A DNA stretch of 64,000 bases from Paraburkholderia metrosideri (lineage in GTDB: Bacteria; Pseudomonadota; Gammaproteobacteria; Burkholderiales; Burkholderiaceae): the NCBI RefSeq assembly GCF_904848625.1, contig NZ_CAJHCP010000002.1, positions 558,001 through 622,000 of the forward strand, written 5' to 3'. The stretch's first letter is position 1, and each line of letters begins with the position of its first letter. Under the pieces are notes generated by a model. It was not told the DNA's origin. It did no database searches and saw only the letters and a list, made by a program, of their open reading frames with translations. The position numbers were made by a program, and so were the translations under genes. Shown here in pieces: positions 16,146 to 25,014 of the stretch.

Positions 16146-16892
16146 TCAACCCGCCGTCTTGCCACCATCGACGCTAACGATCTGACCTGTCACGAACGAC
16201 GCCGCGTCCGACGCCAGAAACACCACTGCGCGAGCCACTTCGTCCGGCTTGCCGATACGGCCGAGCGGCACTTTCGCGGCGAGCGCAGCCTTGTTCTCCG
16301 GCGTCGCGGTGAAGCGGTCGAGCATGCCGGTGTCGGTCGGTCCTGGGGCCACGGCATTGACTCGCACGCCGCTGGATGCCACCTCCAGTGCCGCCGATTT
16401 GGTCATCCCTTCCACCGCGTGTTTGCTGCCTGCATACACGGAAGCGAACGCCGCGCCTTCATGGCCGTAGGTCGACGAAATGTTGACCACGCTGCCGCTC
16501 TTTTGCGCCGACATCACGCGCAATTCGTGTTTCATGCTGAGCAGCGTGCCGAGCACGTTGGTATCGAAGGTCGCGCGATAGCTTTCGGCGGTCTGGTTCG
16601 TGATCGCACCGGGCTGGCCTTCGGTGCCCGCATTGTTGACCGCGGCGTCGATGCGGCCAAAGCGGGCCACGGTCTGATCGACGAGATTCGCGACCTCTTC
16701 ATCGCGGCGTACGTCGGCCTGAATGAAGTGGGCGTCCGCGCCGAGTTCGCGCAGTTCTTTTTCGAGTGTCCTGCCTTCGGCTTCGCGGCGTCCGGAGACG
16801 ACGAGGCGTGCGCCGCTTTCCGCGAAAGCGAAGGCGGTAGCGCGACCGATGCCGGTGAGCGCGCCGGTAATCAGGATGACGGGATGGTTCAT
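16146..16892 (-). CDS. Short-chain dehydrogenase/reductase
   Basis: This 248-residue classical SDR has the Rossmann motif TGALTGIG at 9-16, NNAG near 86-89, a catalytic Ser at 139-140 (NISS), and Y153-x3-K157 (YAGSK). RLVVSGRRE after the second strand favours NADP(H). It ends with the common SDR closing block ASFVTGQIVSVDGG. The ATG at 16892 is preceded by GAGGAGTTGAAA on the minus strand; longer in-frame starts up to 17222 add no SDR sequence. It is convergent with the aldo/keto reductase, and no clear terminator lies in the 148 bases between them. Substrate unknown. Confidence 0.93.
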   Translation of the reverse strand: MNHPVILITGALTGIGRATAFAFAESGARLVVSGRREAEGRTLEKELRELGADAHFIQADVRRDEEVANLVDQTVARFGRIDAAVNNAGTEGQPGAITNQTAESYRATFDTNVLGTLLSMKHELRVMSAQKSGSVVNISSTYGHEGAAFASVYAGSKHAVEGMTKSAALEVASSGVRVNAVAPGPTDTGMLDRFTATPENKAALAAKVPLGRIGKPDEVARAVVFLASDAASFVTGQIVSVDGGKTAG

Positions 16893-17260
16893 TTTCAACT
16901 CCTCGCGAGGTATGTGTCTACGGTATGGGCAAAGCAAACCGCAATAAAGGTGAGCGTCTGCGATCTGCTTTGATTTCGTTGCCTTGAGTGCACTGTAGGG
17001 GTTGCGTCGCGGGAATAAAAAGACTTTATAAGCGGGTGGGCATGCCTTCCAGGCATCCTCGCAAGGCACCCGGCCCGCTCCGGCCGACGCAGCCGACTGC
17101 CGTAACAAGCCAGACGGTCCCCACGTTGGCGGCAAGCCGATCGCGCGCAAAAACCCAGGAATAAAACCAGCAACACGACAGTCATGCCTCGTGAACCGAG
17201 TCGCAACGGGCGCCGGACTCATCCACAGCCGGGCCTGCGAGTCTTCATTCCGAGGTCAAC
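16893..17260. other. Divergent intergenic region (SDR / phosphoesterase)
   Basis: This 368-base region must hold promoters for the SDR (minus) and for the phosphoesterase-cupredoxin pair (plus). I see no clear promoter, repeat or small gene in it. Confidence 0.4.
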
Positions 17261-18205
17261 ATGTCGTCACATCATTCATTCGATCCGTCGCGCCGAGGCG
17301 CGCTGAAGTGCCTGGCGTTCGGTGGTCTGGGCACCGTGTTCGTTCTCGCCGGTGGGGTGCTTACACCGGTCGAGCTGGCGCTTGCGGCTGACACGGAGTC
17401 GTCGGCAGCAAGCACGGGCGTACCGCTCTTTCTTCAGATCAGCGACTCGCATATCGGCTTTAACAAGGAGGCCAACCCGGACGTGGCAGGCACGTTGAAG
17501 CAGACCATCGAGATCGTCAACGCGATGCCGGTCAAGCCTGCACTGACCATTCATACCGGCGATATCACGCACCTGTCCAAAGCATCCGAGTTCGATCTCG
17601 CGGCGCAATTGATGTCAGGTCTGAAGATCACCGAACTGCACACCGTGCCGGGCGAACATGACGTGACGGACGGCCCCGGCACCGAGTATTTCAAACGCTT
17701 TGGGCAGGCGTCCGACAACCGGGGCTATTACAGCTTCGATCATCAGGGTGTGCATTTTGTCGGTCTCGTCAACGTGATGCACTTCAAGCCGAACGGCCTG
17801 GGCGGTCTTGGTGACGAACAACTGGCGTGGCTTGAAAACGATCTCAAAGGGCGCTCGTCGAGCACGCCGATCGTCGTCTTTGCGCACATGCCGATGTGGA
17901 CGATCTACGAGCCGTGGGGATGGGGCACCGGCGATGCGGGCCAGGCGATGAGCTATCTGAAGCGTTTCGGTTCGGTGACGGTACTGAACGGCCACATTCA
18001 TCAGATCGTGTCGAAGGTGGAGGGCAACATCACGTTCCACACCGCGCGCTCCACTGCCTATCCGCAGCCGACTGCCGGCAATGGCAGCGGCCCTGGACCG
18101 CTCACCGTGGCCAGCGATCAGCTGCCGAAAATGCTCGGCGTAACCCGTATCAGCATCGCCGAGCATCCGCTGAAGGCGACGCTCGCCGATACGACGCTAG
18201 TTTGA
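17261..18205 (+). CDS. Exported calcineurin-like metallophosphoesterase
   Basis: A 314-residue phosphoesterase with an N-terminal SRRGALKCLAFGGLG Tat-like signal (residues 10-24) and hydrophobic core, so it probably acts in the periplasm. The dimetal-site motifs are in order: D62-x-H64 (SDSH), G100-D101, E132-H133-D134 in PGEHD, H209 in FAHMP, and H245-x-H247 in NGHIH. Most of the superfamily has Asn in the third motif (GNHD/E); Glu here may change the site, although I recall PGEHD in related exported proteins. It is followed 34 bases later by a cupredoxin, with an apparent ribosome site AAATGGAGATC, so the two form an operon. Substrate not known. Confidence 0.88.
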   Translation: MSSHHSFDPSRRGALKCLAFGGLGTVFVLAGGVLTPVELALAADTESSAASTGVPLFLQISDSHIGFNKEANPDVAGTLKQTIEIVNAMPVKPALTIHTGDITHLSKASEFDLAAQLMSGLKITELHTVPGEHDVTDGPGTEYFKRFGQASDNRGYYSFDHQGVHFVGLVNVMHFKPNGLGGLGDEQLAWLENDLKGRSSSTPIVVFAHMPMWTIYEPWGWGTGDAGQAMSYLKRFGSVTVLNGHIHQIVSKVEGNITFHTARSTAYPQPTAGNGSGPGPLTVASDQLPKMLGVTRISIAEHPLKATLADTTLV

Positions 18206-18239
18206 AATTCGCACCATCCGTTAAAAATGGAGATCAGTC

Positions 18240-18596
18240 ATGCCAACTAATTTCATCCGTCTTTCGAAAATCAGGCTGCTGGGCGGCGCAGCGTCCATCG
18301 TGATGTCGATCGCGGCGACCGTCGCATGTTCCATCGCGCATGCGGAAACGCCTGGCGCAGTCGTCATCAAGAACTTCATGTTTTCGCCGATGGCGCTCAC
18401 GGTCAAAGCCGGGTCGACGGTGACCTGGAAGAATCTGGATGGCGAACCGCATACGGTTGTCAACGATGCCGGCATGTTCCGCTCCGCCGCGCTCGATCAG
18501 AACGATTCGTACCAGTTCAAATTCGACAAGCCGGGCGTCTACAAGGTGTTCTGCGGCATCCACCCGAACATGAAGGAAACGATCACCGTGCAGTGA
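18240..18596 (+). CDS. Periplasmic cupredoxin (amicyanin/plastocyanin-like)
   Basis: The 118-residue product has a signal peptide ending near IAHA (residue 35) and a single cupredoxin domain. The type 1 copper ligands are all visible: H71 (GEPHTV), C105, H108 and M111 in VFCGIHPNMKETITV. The C-x2-H-x2-M spacing is that of amicyanin/pseudoazurin-like small blue copper proteins. It would carry one electron in the periplasm. Its partner is unknown; the only co-transcribed gene is the phosphoesterase just upstream, an unusual companion since that enzyme is not expected to be redox-active. Confidence 0.93.
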   Translation: MPTNFIRLSKIRLLGGAASIVMSIAATVACSIAHAETPGAVVIKNFMFSPMALTVKAGSTVTWKNLDGEPHTVVNDAGMFRSAALDQNDSYQFKFDKPGVYKVFCGIHPNMKETITVQ

Positions 18597-18636
18597 ACGT
18601 GGCGCGTCAGATCACGCGGGGGACTCATGCGTCCGC

Positions 18637-19704
18637 TCAGGCGGTATGCAGTTCGCTGAGACGGCATAAGAGAATGCCGTAGCCCGACAGATGGCCGAGG
18701 TACACGCTGGTGAATACATTGGTGACGGGAAGATCCTGGATCAGATGACTCAACTCTTCCATCTGCAACGGCGGCGCCGGCAGCGGTGGACGTTCCACCC
18801 GCAGGTCCGCCGTCTCGGCCAGTTGCCGGTGCGCCGCCACGAGCCTGGCGAGCCGCGCGAGGAAGGCTTCGCGCCATGGCGCATCGAGCGCGGCGAACTG
18901 GTCGTGGAAGGTGTCCATGGTTTCGAGGAAATTGACCAGCGAATCGAAGGTCTCCTGGTAGCACGCAAACAGCGGCCCCCGCACCCGGTTGCGCTTGAGG
19001 TGGGGCGATACCCATGCCTGCTCGATATCGGTCTTCAGCAGCGTATGCGCCTGCTTGAGATTGGTGCTGAGCACACGCAATCTGCCGGTGGCCGGTTTGA
19101 TCTGCGCGCGTTCGAGCTCGCCCGCAGCGAGTTGCGCCAGCGTCCCGGTCGCCTCGTCGTTGCCGTCATTGACCAGCGTGTTGGCCCAGAAGCCGTGATC
19201 GGGCGGGAACACAACCTGCTGGATGATAAAGCCGAGCAACATGCCCAGCACGACACCGATCAGCCGCTGTTCGAGCAGTGACACGTGCTCGCCTGTGTAG
19301 AGCACGAGCGTCATCGGCACGGTAACGCTGGTCATCTGGAACACCGAGGGCCGCAAACCGACGATCGCGAAGATCACGAACGGCAGCAGCAGCGCGCCGA
19401 GCCAGAGATGCGGCGCGGTGGCCCAGATCAGCAGCGTGCCCAGCGGCATCGCCACGACATTGGACAACACCCGCTTGTGGAAATAGCTTCGAGCCGCCGA
19501 AATCGAGCTCCCCAGCGCGAGCGTCAGCATTGCCGATCCGGCGAGCGACACGGCGGCTTCGGGAAACCCGAGCAACGACGGAATGGCAAAACCGATCCAC
19601 AGACCCAGCGCGAGCTTCGTGTATTTCGCCGGTTCGGAAAGAGAAAAGCGCGCAAGTGCGCGGCGAAACGGCGTGAGGGGTTTGTGGTGGTAGACGTTCG
19701 ACAT
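18637..19704 (-). CDS. FUSC/aromatic-acid-exporter-type membrane protein
   Basis: A 355-residue inner-membrane protein with about six hydrophobic segments in its first 190 residues (from YTKLALGLWIGFAIPSLLG to LIGVVLGMLLGFIIQQVVF), followed by a cytoplasmic helical half of about 160 residues. This is the half-size layout of the FUSC / aromatic acid exporter group (AaeB, YccS relatives). The PPDHGFWANT junction and the loop REAFLARLARLVAAHRQL fit that group. The start at 19704 has no long alternative. It stands alone between the cupredoxin and an untranslated region. The transported compound cannot be told from sequence. Confidence 0.8.
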   Translation of the reverse strand: MSNVYHHKPLTPFRRALARFSLSEPAKYTKLALGLWIGFAIPSLLGFPEAAVSLAGSAMLTLALGSSISAARSYFHKRVLSNVVAMPLGTLLIWATAPHLWLGALLLPFVIFAIVGLRPSVFQMTSVTVPMTLVLYTGEHVSLLEQRLIGVVLGMLLGFIIQQVVFPPDHGFWANTLVNDGNDEATGTLAQLAAGELERAQIKPATGRLRVLSTNLKQAHTLLKTDIEQAWVSPHLKRNRVRGPLFACYQETFDSLVNFLETMDTFHDQFAALDAPWREAFLARLARLVAAHRQLAETADLRVERPPLPAPPLQMEELSHLIQDLPVTNVFTSVYLGHLSGYGILLCRLSELHTA

Positions 19705-20168
19705 GGTTATAGGCAGACGCTGACTTCGGGGCCAGACGCGATTGCAGGCCGGCGTGGTGCTTCCGCCACGCGCGCACTAGTGCGGAAATCCTGAACAGTA
19801 CAGGTTCCGCGGACGATTCGCGAGGGGCCACGGCGTTTAAAGCGGCGTGAGGGAGAGCGCGTGCGGGCGCGCGGCAAAGGTCGCGGTAGCGGACGGGCAG
19901 GCGCTGCGGCGGCAAATTTTGCTGCGTCCCATGGCAAAAGAGCCAGCCCCCGTCGGCTCTCAAAGCCTGTCGCGTTACGTCGCATTTTTTACCGGTTTTC
20001 GCCAATATCGACCGGCGTCGCGCCGGAGCGTTTAAAGCAGTGCAAAGTCCGTGTTGTCGGCAGTCAGTATGCGAGTTACATTCTTTTAGCAACGCTGCAT
20101 CGACCGTGCGAATCGTGTGATGAAAGTCTGATGGGCCGTCAGACGGCTGTATTCCGGAGCGTATTGCG
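19705..20168. other. Divergent intergenic region, no gene seen
   Basis: The 464 bases between the divergent FUSC-type gene and the anchored Ala/Ser-rich protein hold no frame with coding character and no recognisable RNA. Promoters for both sides are expected here but I could not define them. Confidence 0.4.
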
Positions 20169-20966
20169 ATGTTTAACGACAACCATTTGCCGCAATCCGA
20201 GGGGAACGGTGCTCACGCCGAACCGCCGGCCGAGGGTCCGCGTGACGCAAGCGCTTACGCGCCGCGCGTCAGTCGTCTGGCGTTATGTGTGACGGCGGCC
20301 AGCGCGCTCGCGTTGGGCGTGGTCGGAACCGTCGCCTATGGGGTGTGGTTCAACCACGATCAGCAAGCGTATGTCGAGGCCATCGCGAATGCGCGGCAGT
20401 CGCTCGGTATGCGGGCCGGCGTGAGCGGTTTGCCGGCCAGCCAGGTTGTTTCGGCTGAAGCGGCAACTTCCACCGTGCCTGGCAGCGCGTCAACGACCGA
20501 CTCAGAGCGCGCGTCGTCCAATAGCGACCCGACTCAACAGGTCGAGCAACAGGAAGAGGGCAACAAGCAGGCAGTCTGGTCAGGGCAGGTTGCGCCAGCC
20601 TGGGCCACGGCCAATCCGCCAGCCGGTCTGGCGGTCGCCAGACTCGCTGCACCTGGCGCGACATCCGCTAGCCCGGCGACCTCCGGCGCACCCGCCTCAA
20701 ACGCGGCTTCGCTTCATTCGAGCCGGCATGCTACCGGCTCATCGGATTCCACCGCGCCGCAGTCCGCTGCCAGCCGCAGCGTGAAAGACACGCGGGCTCA
20801 GCAGGAACGTCGCATCGCGGCGGCAAACGCACGGCAGAGTGCGCGACAGAATGCCCGCCATCCGCCTAATCTGTTCGCGCGAATGGGGCAATTCTTCCGG
20901 CGCGTCAGCTATCGGCAGCACGGTGGCGGAAACCAGCAACAACAAGATCTCTACTCCCATCCGTGA
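20169..20966 (+). CDS. Membrane-anchored Ala/Ser-rich protein of unknown function
   Basis: A 265-residue protein I do not recognise. Residues 1-35 are polar and cytoplasmic in character, then one membrane segment (LALCVTAASALALGVVGTVAYGVW, about 37-60). The rest is a low-complexity, probably disordered periplasmic region rich in Ala, Ser, Thr and Pro, ending in a basic tail with RQSARQNARHPP and GNQQQQDLYSHP. It starts at an ATG after a modest upstream region (GAGCGTATTGCG). The diguanylate cyclase begins 47 bases later on the same strand, so they may be co-transcribed, and this protein could tether or shield that enzyme; that is only inference. Confidence 0.65.
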   Translation: MFNDNHLPQSEGNGAHAEPPAEGPRDASAYAPRVSRLALCVTAASALALGVVGTVAYGVWFNHDQQAYVEAIANARQSLGMRAGVSGLPASQVVSAEAATSTVPGSASTTDSERASSNSDPTQQVEQQEEGNKQAVWSGQVAPAWATANPPAGLAVARLAAPGATSASPATSGAPASNAASLHSSRHATGSSDSTAPQSAASRSVKDTRAQQERRIAAANARQSARQNARHPPNLFARMGQFFRRVSYRQHGGGNQQQQDLYSHP

Positions 20967-21012
20967 GCGCGCTCGCCCGTTCCGCAGCGCGAATCGCGTC
21001 ACCGCCCCGGCG

Positions 21013-22089
21013 ATGCGTTTCCGGCCCAGCCCCGCGACGGTAGCCGTCGCCTCGCTGTTGTGTCTGCTGGTCGGCCTCGTGTATCTGGCGATGCAGATCA
21101 GAACGGTCTTTTCCGATCAGTTGAAGCAGGAATATGCGGGCCTCGTTCTTGAAACGGTCGAACGTGCGGAAAGTGCGCGCGATCAGGTTCGTGTCTGGCA
21201 GCAACTCCCCGTCGATCATCCCGCTGACGCATCAGGCTACCGGACTGCGCGCGCGGAACTGGCGCGCCGTCTTGCGTCGCTGGACGCGCTGATGAATGCG
21301 AGTCCGTCCGCCGTACCGCAGGTCATGTCGTCCGCGTTGTCCGCCGACGCGAATCTCACCGACACGGATAACCTGCTCAGCAATGCATCGTCTTACTGGC
21401 GCGCGCAGCGCGACGCCAATAGCGCCGACGTGCGCGTGCGGACCATCCATATTGCACGCACGCTGATCGCGCTGGCGGCATTACTGTTCTGCATGCTGGT
21501 GACGGCGGTCGGCATGTACGCGAAACGCAACCGGCTGCTCGCCGGCCAATCGTTCGAATTCGAGCGTGCGTCGCTGCATGATCCGATGACCGGCTTGCCG
21601 AATCGCCGCAAGCTGCTGGCCGCACTCGAAGAGGCCGCCGCGACGCCGGCACACCAGGCGTCGATTCAAAAAATCGCGGTGCTGTATATCGATCTGGATG
21701 GGTTCAAGCAGGTCAACGATTCGCTCGGGCACCGGGCCGGCGACGAATTTCTGATCGCGGTGTCCGTGCGTTTTCGCGAGTCGGTCCGTAAGGCGGACGT
21801 GGTCGCGCGAATTGGCGGCGACGAATTCGCGGTGCTGATCCGCACGTTCTCGACCGAAGAGGAACTCGCCGACATTGCCCGCCGGCTAATTGCGTGCGTG
21901 GCTAACACCGATGCGCAGATGGGTATCGGTCATGTGCGCGCGAGCATTGGCATTGCGAGTTTTCCCGATCTGGTCGACGACTATCGCCGCCTCGTCGCTG
22001 CCGCCGACGACGCGATGTATCACGTCAAACGCAGCGGCAAGAATGGCTATGCATTCGTGACCGCAGCGGGGCGCTCCGCAGTGTCATGA
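21013..22089 (+). CDS. Membrane diguanylate cyclase (GGDEF)
   Basis: This 358-residue protein should make cyclic di-GMP. A first membrane segment (about 9-27) and a second (about 149-170) flank a periplasmic sensor loop of about 120 residues. The GGDEF domain follows (about 185-355). It has DPMTGLPNRRKL at its start, IDLDGFKQVNDSLGHRAGDEFL, and an intact active-site GGDEF at 268-272 (RIGGDEFAVLI). The inhibitory RxxD site is also intact (RKAD, 259-262, five residues ahead), so feedback inhibition is likely. The ATG at 21013 gives a clean first membrane segment; longer frames overlap the gene upstream. Its 3' end overlaps the convergent DUF1289 gene by 6 bases. Confidence 0.93.
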   Translation: MRFRPSPATVAVASLLCLLVGLVYLAMQIRTVFSDQLKQEYAGLVLETVERAESARDQVRVWQQLPVDHPADASGYRTARAELARRLASLDALMNASPSAVPQVMSSALSADANLTDTDNLLSNASSYWRAQRDANSADVRVRTIHIARTLIALAALLFCMLVTAVGMYAKRNRLLAGQSFEFERASLHDPMTGLPNRRKLLAALEEAAATPAHQASIQKIAVLYIDLDGFKQVNDSLGHRAGDEFLIAVSVRFRESVRKADVVARIGGDEFAVLIRTFSTEEELADIARRLIACVANTDAQMGIGHVRASIGIASFPDLVDDYRRLVAAADDAMYHVKRSGKNGYAFVTAAGRSAVS

Positions 22090-22284
22090 CGCAGAGGCCG
22101 AGGAGGCTGCCGAGGAGGGCGGCGTTGCCGCGCGACCGGCGCAGGCGTCGATGATCTGCTGACGCCGTTCGTCTTCGGCGCCTTTCCATTCGCGAATTTC
22201 GTCGCGCGTACGCAGACAGCCGATGCAGAAACCCGATGTGCCGTCGATTTTGCAGATGTCGATGCACGGTGATTGAATTGCCAT
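22084..22284 (-). CDS. DUF1289 small Cys-rich protein
   Basis: A 66-residue protein with the DUF1289 pattern: SPCIDICKIDGTSGFCIGCLRT, whose four Cys may bind a metal or iron-sulfur centre, then a helix REWKGAEDERRQQIIDAC. Homologues are single-domain and uncharacterised. The ATG at 22284 begins at the family's usual place; a longer frame to 22401 adds unrelated residues. The last 6 bases overlap the end of the convergent diguanylate cyclase gene. Confidence 0.88.
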   Translation of the reverse strand: MAIQSPCIDICKIDGTSGFCIGCLRTRDEIREWKGAEDERRQQIIDACAGRAATPPSSAASSASAS

Positions 22285-22505
22285 GTTCAGATAATCGCTT
22301 CTGTGGGATGGACTTCGACAGCTACGTGCGAGAGTCCGTTGAATCGCTTGAAAACTTTTGAGTCGCGCATGATAACAGCGCCCGGCCTGACGCCGGCACA
22401 TACGCGTTGCCGTGTTTCGTGTTAAAAAACCGAAGCTCGCCGACCTGACATGCAGTTAGCCGGAAGGGCACATGCAGGTCGCATTCACAGGCAACGGAAG
22501 GGGTC

Positions 22506-23336
22506 ATGTTCAGATATTCGTCGACGCGCGCCGCTGGGCGCATAAGCGGGTTCGCGTGGGTCGTGACCGTCGCGGCAGCCATGTTGACCGCCTGCGCACC
22601 CATGCCCCCGGCTGCGGGCGACGCGCACACTGCGAGTCCACTTGCGGCGCAACCGTCGCAGAGCACGACGCACTCCGCCGATGGGCCGTTGCCGGTCCCC
22701 GTCAACCTCATTGCACTCACGCAGCCTGCGGGCCAGCGGCGCCTGATGTCGTCGGCGTACAACCAGTCGTACTGGCCGCTGTCGCAGTACTTCGAAACGC
22801 AGCGCAATGAAGCGTATTGTTCGGTGGCGACCTCGGTGATGGCGTTGAATGCGCTGGGCATTCGTCGCCCCGAGTCGAGCCTTTATCCGGACTTTCCGTT
22901 CTTCTCGCAGCAGGACTTCTTTCGCGCGATCGACCCGCAAGTCGCCAACGCCGCGAAGGTATCCAGAGAGGGCATGACGCTCGATCAACTCAGCGCGGCG
23001 CTGGGTACGTTCCCTGTCGATGTCAAAAAATTCCACGCAAGCGATCTGACGCTCGATCAATTCCGCAATCTGGTGCGTGACACGACCGCCCGTCATGACC
23101 GCTTTGCGTTGCTCAATTTCAGGCGCGTGGAGATTGGCGAAACCGGCGGTGGCCATTGGTCACCGCTTGCCGCTTACGACACCGCGAGCGACAGCGCGTT
23201 ACTGCTCGATGTCGCGAGGTACAAGTATCCCGCCGTGTGGGTGCCGGTCGCGCAGCTGTATGCAGCGGCGCAAGCGGTCGATAGCGTAAGCGGATTGTCG
23301 CGAGGGCTGGTGATCGTCAGCAACGCTGCGAATTGA
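22506..23336 (+). CDS. Phytochelatin-synthase-like cysteine peptidase, lipoprotein
   Basis: A 276-residue exported protein. The N-terminus is a lipoprotein signal with lipobox LTAC (Cys30). The mature part is a papain-fold domain of the phytochelatin synthase family. C105 lies in QRNEAYCSVATSVMALNALG, H217 in GGGHWSPLAAYD and D235 in LLLDVARYKYPAVWV. The His-to-Asp spacing of 18 matches plant phytochelatin synthase (H162, D180 of Arabidopsis PCS1). Bacterial homologues of this length lack the plant C-terminal Cys region and usually act as glutathione hydrolases with weak synthase activity. A lipid-anchored, periplasmic version would meet exported or external glutathione. It stands alone, convergent with glgA. 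Confidence 0.85.
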   Translation: MFRYSSTRAAGRISGFAWVVTVAAAMLTACAPMPPAAGDAHTASPLAAQPSQSTTHSADGPLPVPVNLIALTQPAGQRRLMSSAYNQSYWPLSQYFETQRNEAYCSVATSVMALNALGIRRPESSLYPDFPFFSQQDFFRAIDPQVANAAKVSREGMTLDQLSAALGTFPVDVKKFHASDLTLDQFRNLVRDTTARHDRFALLNFRRVEIGETGGGHWSPLAAYDTASDSALLLDVARYKYPAVWVPVAQLYAAAQAVDSVSGLSRGLVIVSNAAN

Positions 23337-23349
23337 TGTGACGGGTCCG

Positions 23350-23375
23350 GCCGACGACTCGTGAATGTCGTCGGC
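23350..23375. terminator. Possible bidirectional terminator hairpin
   Basis: GCCGACGA (23350-23357) pairs with TCGTCGGC (23368-23375) around a 10-base loop between two convergent genes. There is no strong T run on either side, so confidence is moderate. Confidence 0.4.
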
Positions 23376-23406
23376 GTTCGTCGGCATTACGGTCAGTAGC
23401 GAAACG

Positions 23407-25014
23407 TCAGGCGCTTCGCGCCATCTCTCCCGCGCCAGGACCAAAGCTGTCCTCGGCACGACGCGTCCCACGCGTTCCCGTCGAAGCAGCCGCCTGCCGC
23501 GCACGAACCGGCGTCTTGCGAACACGTGCATCGCGCAGTGCCGGACGCGCATCGACCAGATCCGCATACAGCGCGAGATAGTTCGAGGTCGACGTATTCC
23601 AGCCCGAATCACGGCTCATTGCGTTGCGTTGCAACGCGTGCCACGCCGACGGTTGCGCGAATGCCGCCAGCGCGCGCCCGAGCGCATGCGTGACGTCGTC
23701 CGTCGTTTCGCCGTCGAACAGGAAGCCGGTCGCACAATCTTCGCCGCGGCCATCGGCGGTGGAATAGTCGAGGATCGTATCCGCCAGACCGCCCACCCGC
23801 GAGGCCACGGGAATCGTGCCATAGCGCATCGCATACAACTGCGTCAGTCCGCAGGGCTCGAAGCGGCTGCCATGCAGCAGAATATCGGCGCCGGCATGCA
23901 GCCTGTGCGCGCGGGTCTCGTCGTAACCAATCTGTACGCCAACGCGCCCCGGCCATGCCGCGGCCTGTTCGTGCAATGCGTGTTCGAGATGGCGTTCACC
24001 CTGACCCAGAATGGCGAATTGCAAACGCGGGTGCTGTTCAAGCAGCGAGGGCAGCGCACGCACGACGACGTCCGCGAGTTTCTGCTCCGTCAGACGGCTG
24101 CCGATCGCCACCAGCGGCGCGAACGGATCGCGCGTCAAGCCGAAGGCCTGCTGCAATTCCCGCTTGCAGGCCTGCTTGCCGGCGGTGTCGTCAACGGAAA
24201 AGGGGCGGGCGATGAATTCGTCGGTGGCCGGATTCCAGCTTGCCATATCAATGCCGTTGACAATGCCGGACAGCTTATCGGCCTGCGCCTGCAGCACACC
24301 CTCCATGCCATGGCCGAAGTGCGGCGTCAGGATCTCGCGCGAATAGCGCTCGCTGACGGTCGTCACCCGATCCGCGTGGACGATGCCGGCCTTCATCATG
24401 CTCAGCAGCCCGTAAAATTCGATGCTGCGCTCGTCGGACAGCGCGGGCGCCAGCAGTTCGGGCGGCACGCCGATCCAGCCGCCCATCGCCAGCGGATGGT
24501 TGCCCTGGAACGCGAGATTGTGAATCGTGAATACGCTTTTTGCGGCGACACCCGCCAGGCGCATGTACAGCGGCGTGAGGCCTGCATGCCAATCGTGCGC
24601 GTGCACGATGTCGGGGCGCTTCACGTTGCGCACGCCGCGCGCGATCCTGACAGCGGCCGCCGACAGCGATGCGAAGCGGGTGAGGTTGTCCAGATAATCA
24701 CGCCCTTGCGGATCGCGATACAGGCCTTCACGGGCAAACAGGTGATCCATCTGCAATAGCAGCACGGGCACGCCGGTGTCGGGCATCAGCCCGCGCAGCA
24801 GCTTCGCATCGCCGCCGGGCAGGCCAGTCATGCGAGCCACGTGAGTGACGTCGACGGCGCTGTCGAGCGCGGACGGATAAGCGGGCATCAGGATCGAGAC
24901 ATCGACGCCGGCATCGCGCAAGGCGGCGGCATAGGCACTGACCATGTCGCCGAGGCCGCCGGATTTGGCGAGCGGCAAGGCTTCCGAAGCGACAAGAAGA
25001 ACGTTGAGCGACAA
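23407..25014 (-). CDS. glgA: Glycogen synthase (ADP-glucose, GT5)
   Basis: The product adds glucose from ADP-glucose to the ends of alpha-1,4-glucan chains. The N-terminal NVLLVASEALPLAKSGGLGD carries the KxGGL ADP-glucose-binding motif of GT5 enzymes. Later blocks include VHAHDWHAGLTPLYM, SVFTIHNLAFQG, the central NGIDMASWNP block and the C-terminal SRFEPCGLTQLYAMRYGTIP signature. No ATG fits the family start. The best choice is TTG at 25014, giving MSLNVLLVASE and 535 residues, with GGGGG about 5 bases upstream. The next in-frame ATG upstream (25101) would add 29 unrelated residues. A basic C-terminal tail of about 45 residues extends past the usual bacterial length (about 480). GlgX lies 30 kb away and no glgB or glgC is nearby. 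Confidence 0.9.
   Translation of the reverse strand: MSLNVLLVASEALPLAKSGGLGDMVSAYAAALRDAGVDVSILMPAYPSALDSAVDVTHVARMTGLPGGDAKLLRGLMPDTGVPVLLLQMDHLFAREGLYRDPQGRDYLDNLTRFASLSAAAVRIARGVRNVKRPDIVHAHDWHAGLTPLYMRLAGVAAKSVFTIHNLAFQGNHPLAMGGWIGVPPELLAPALSDERSIEFYGLLSMMKAGIVHADRVTTVSERYSREILTPHFGHGMEGVLQAQADKLSGIVNGIDMASWNPATDEFIARPFSVDDTAGKQACKRELQQAFGLTRDPFAPLVAIGSRLTEQKLADVVVRALPSLLEQHPRLQFAILGQGERHLEHALHEQAAAWPGRVGVQIGYDETRAHRLHAGADILLHGSRFEPCGLTQLYAMRYGTIPVASRVGGLADTILDYSTADGRGEDCATGFLFDGETTDDVTHALGRALAAFAQPSAWHALQRNAMSRDSGWNTSTSNYLALYADLVDARPALRDARVRKTPVRARQAAASTGTRGTRRAEDSFGPGAGEMARSA

Noticed and set aside
23365..24759. 464-codon plus-strand frame opposite glgA
   Set aside because: A GC-rich shadow of the glycogen synthase gene; product has no family likeness.
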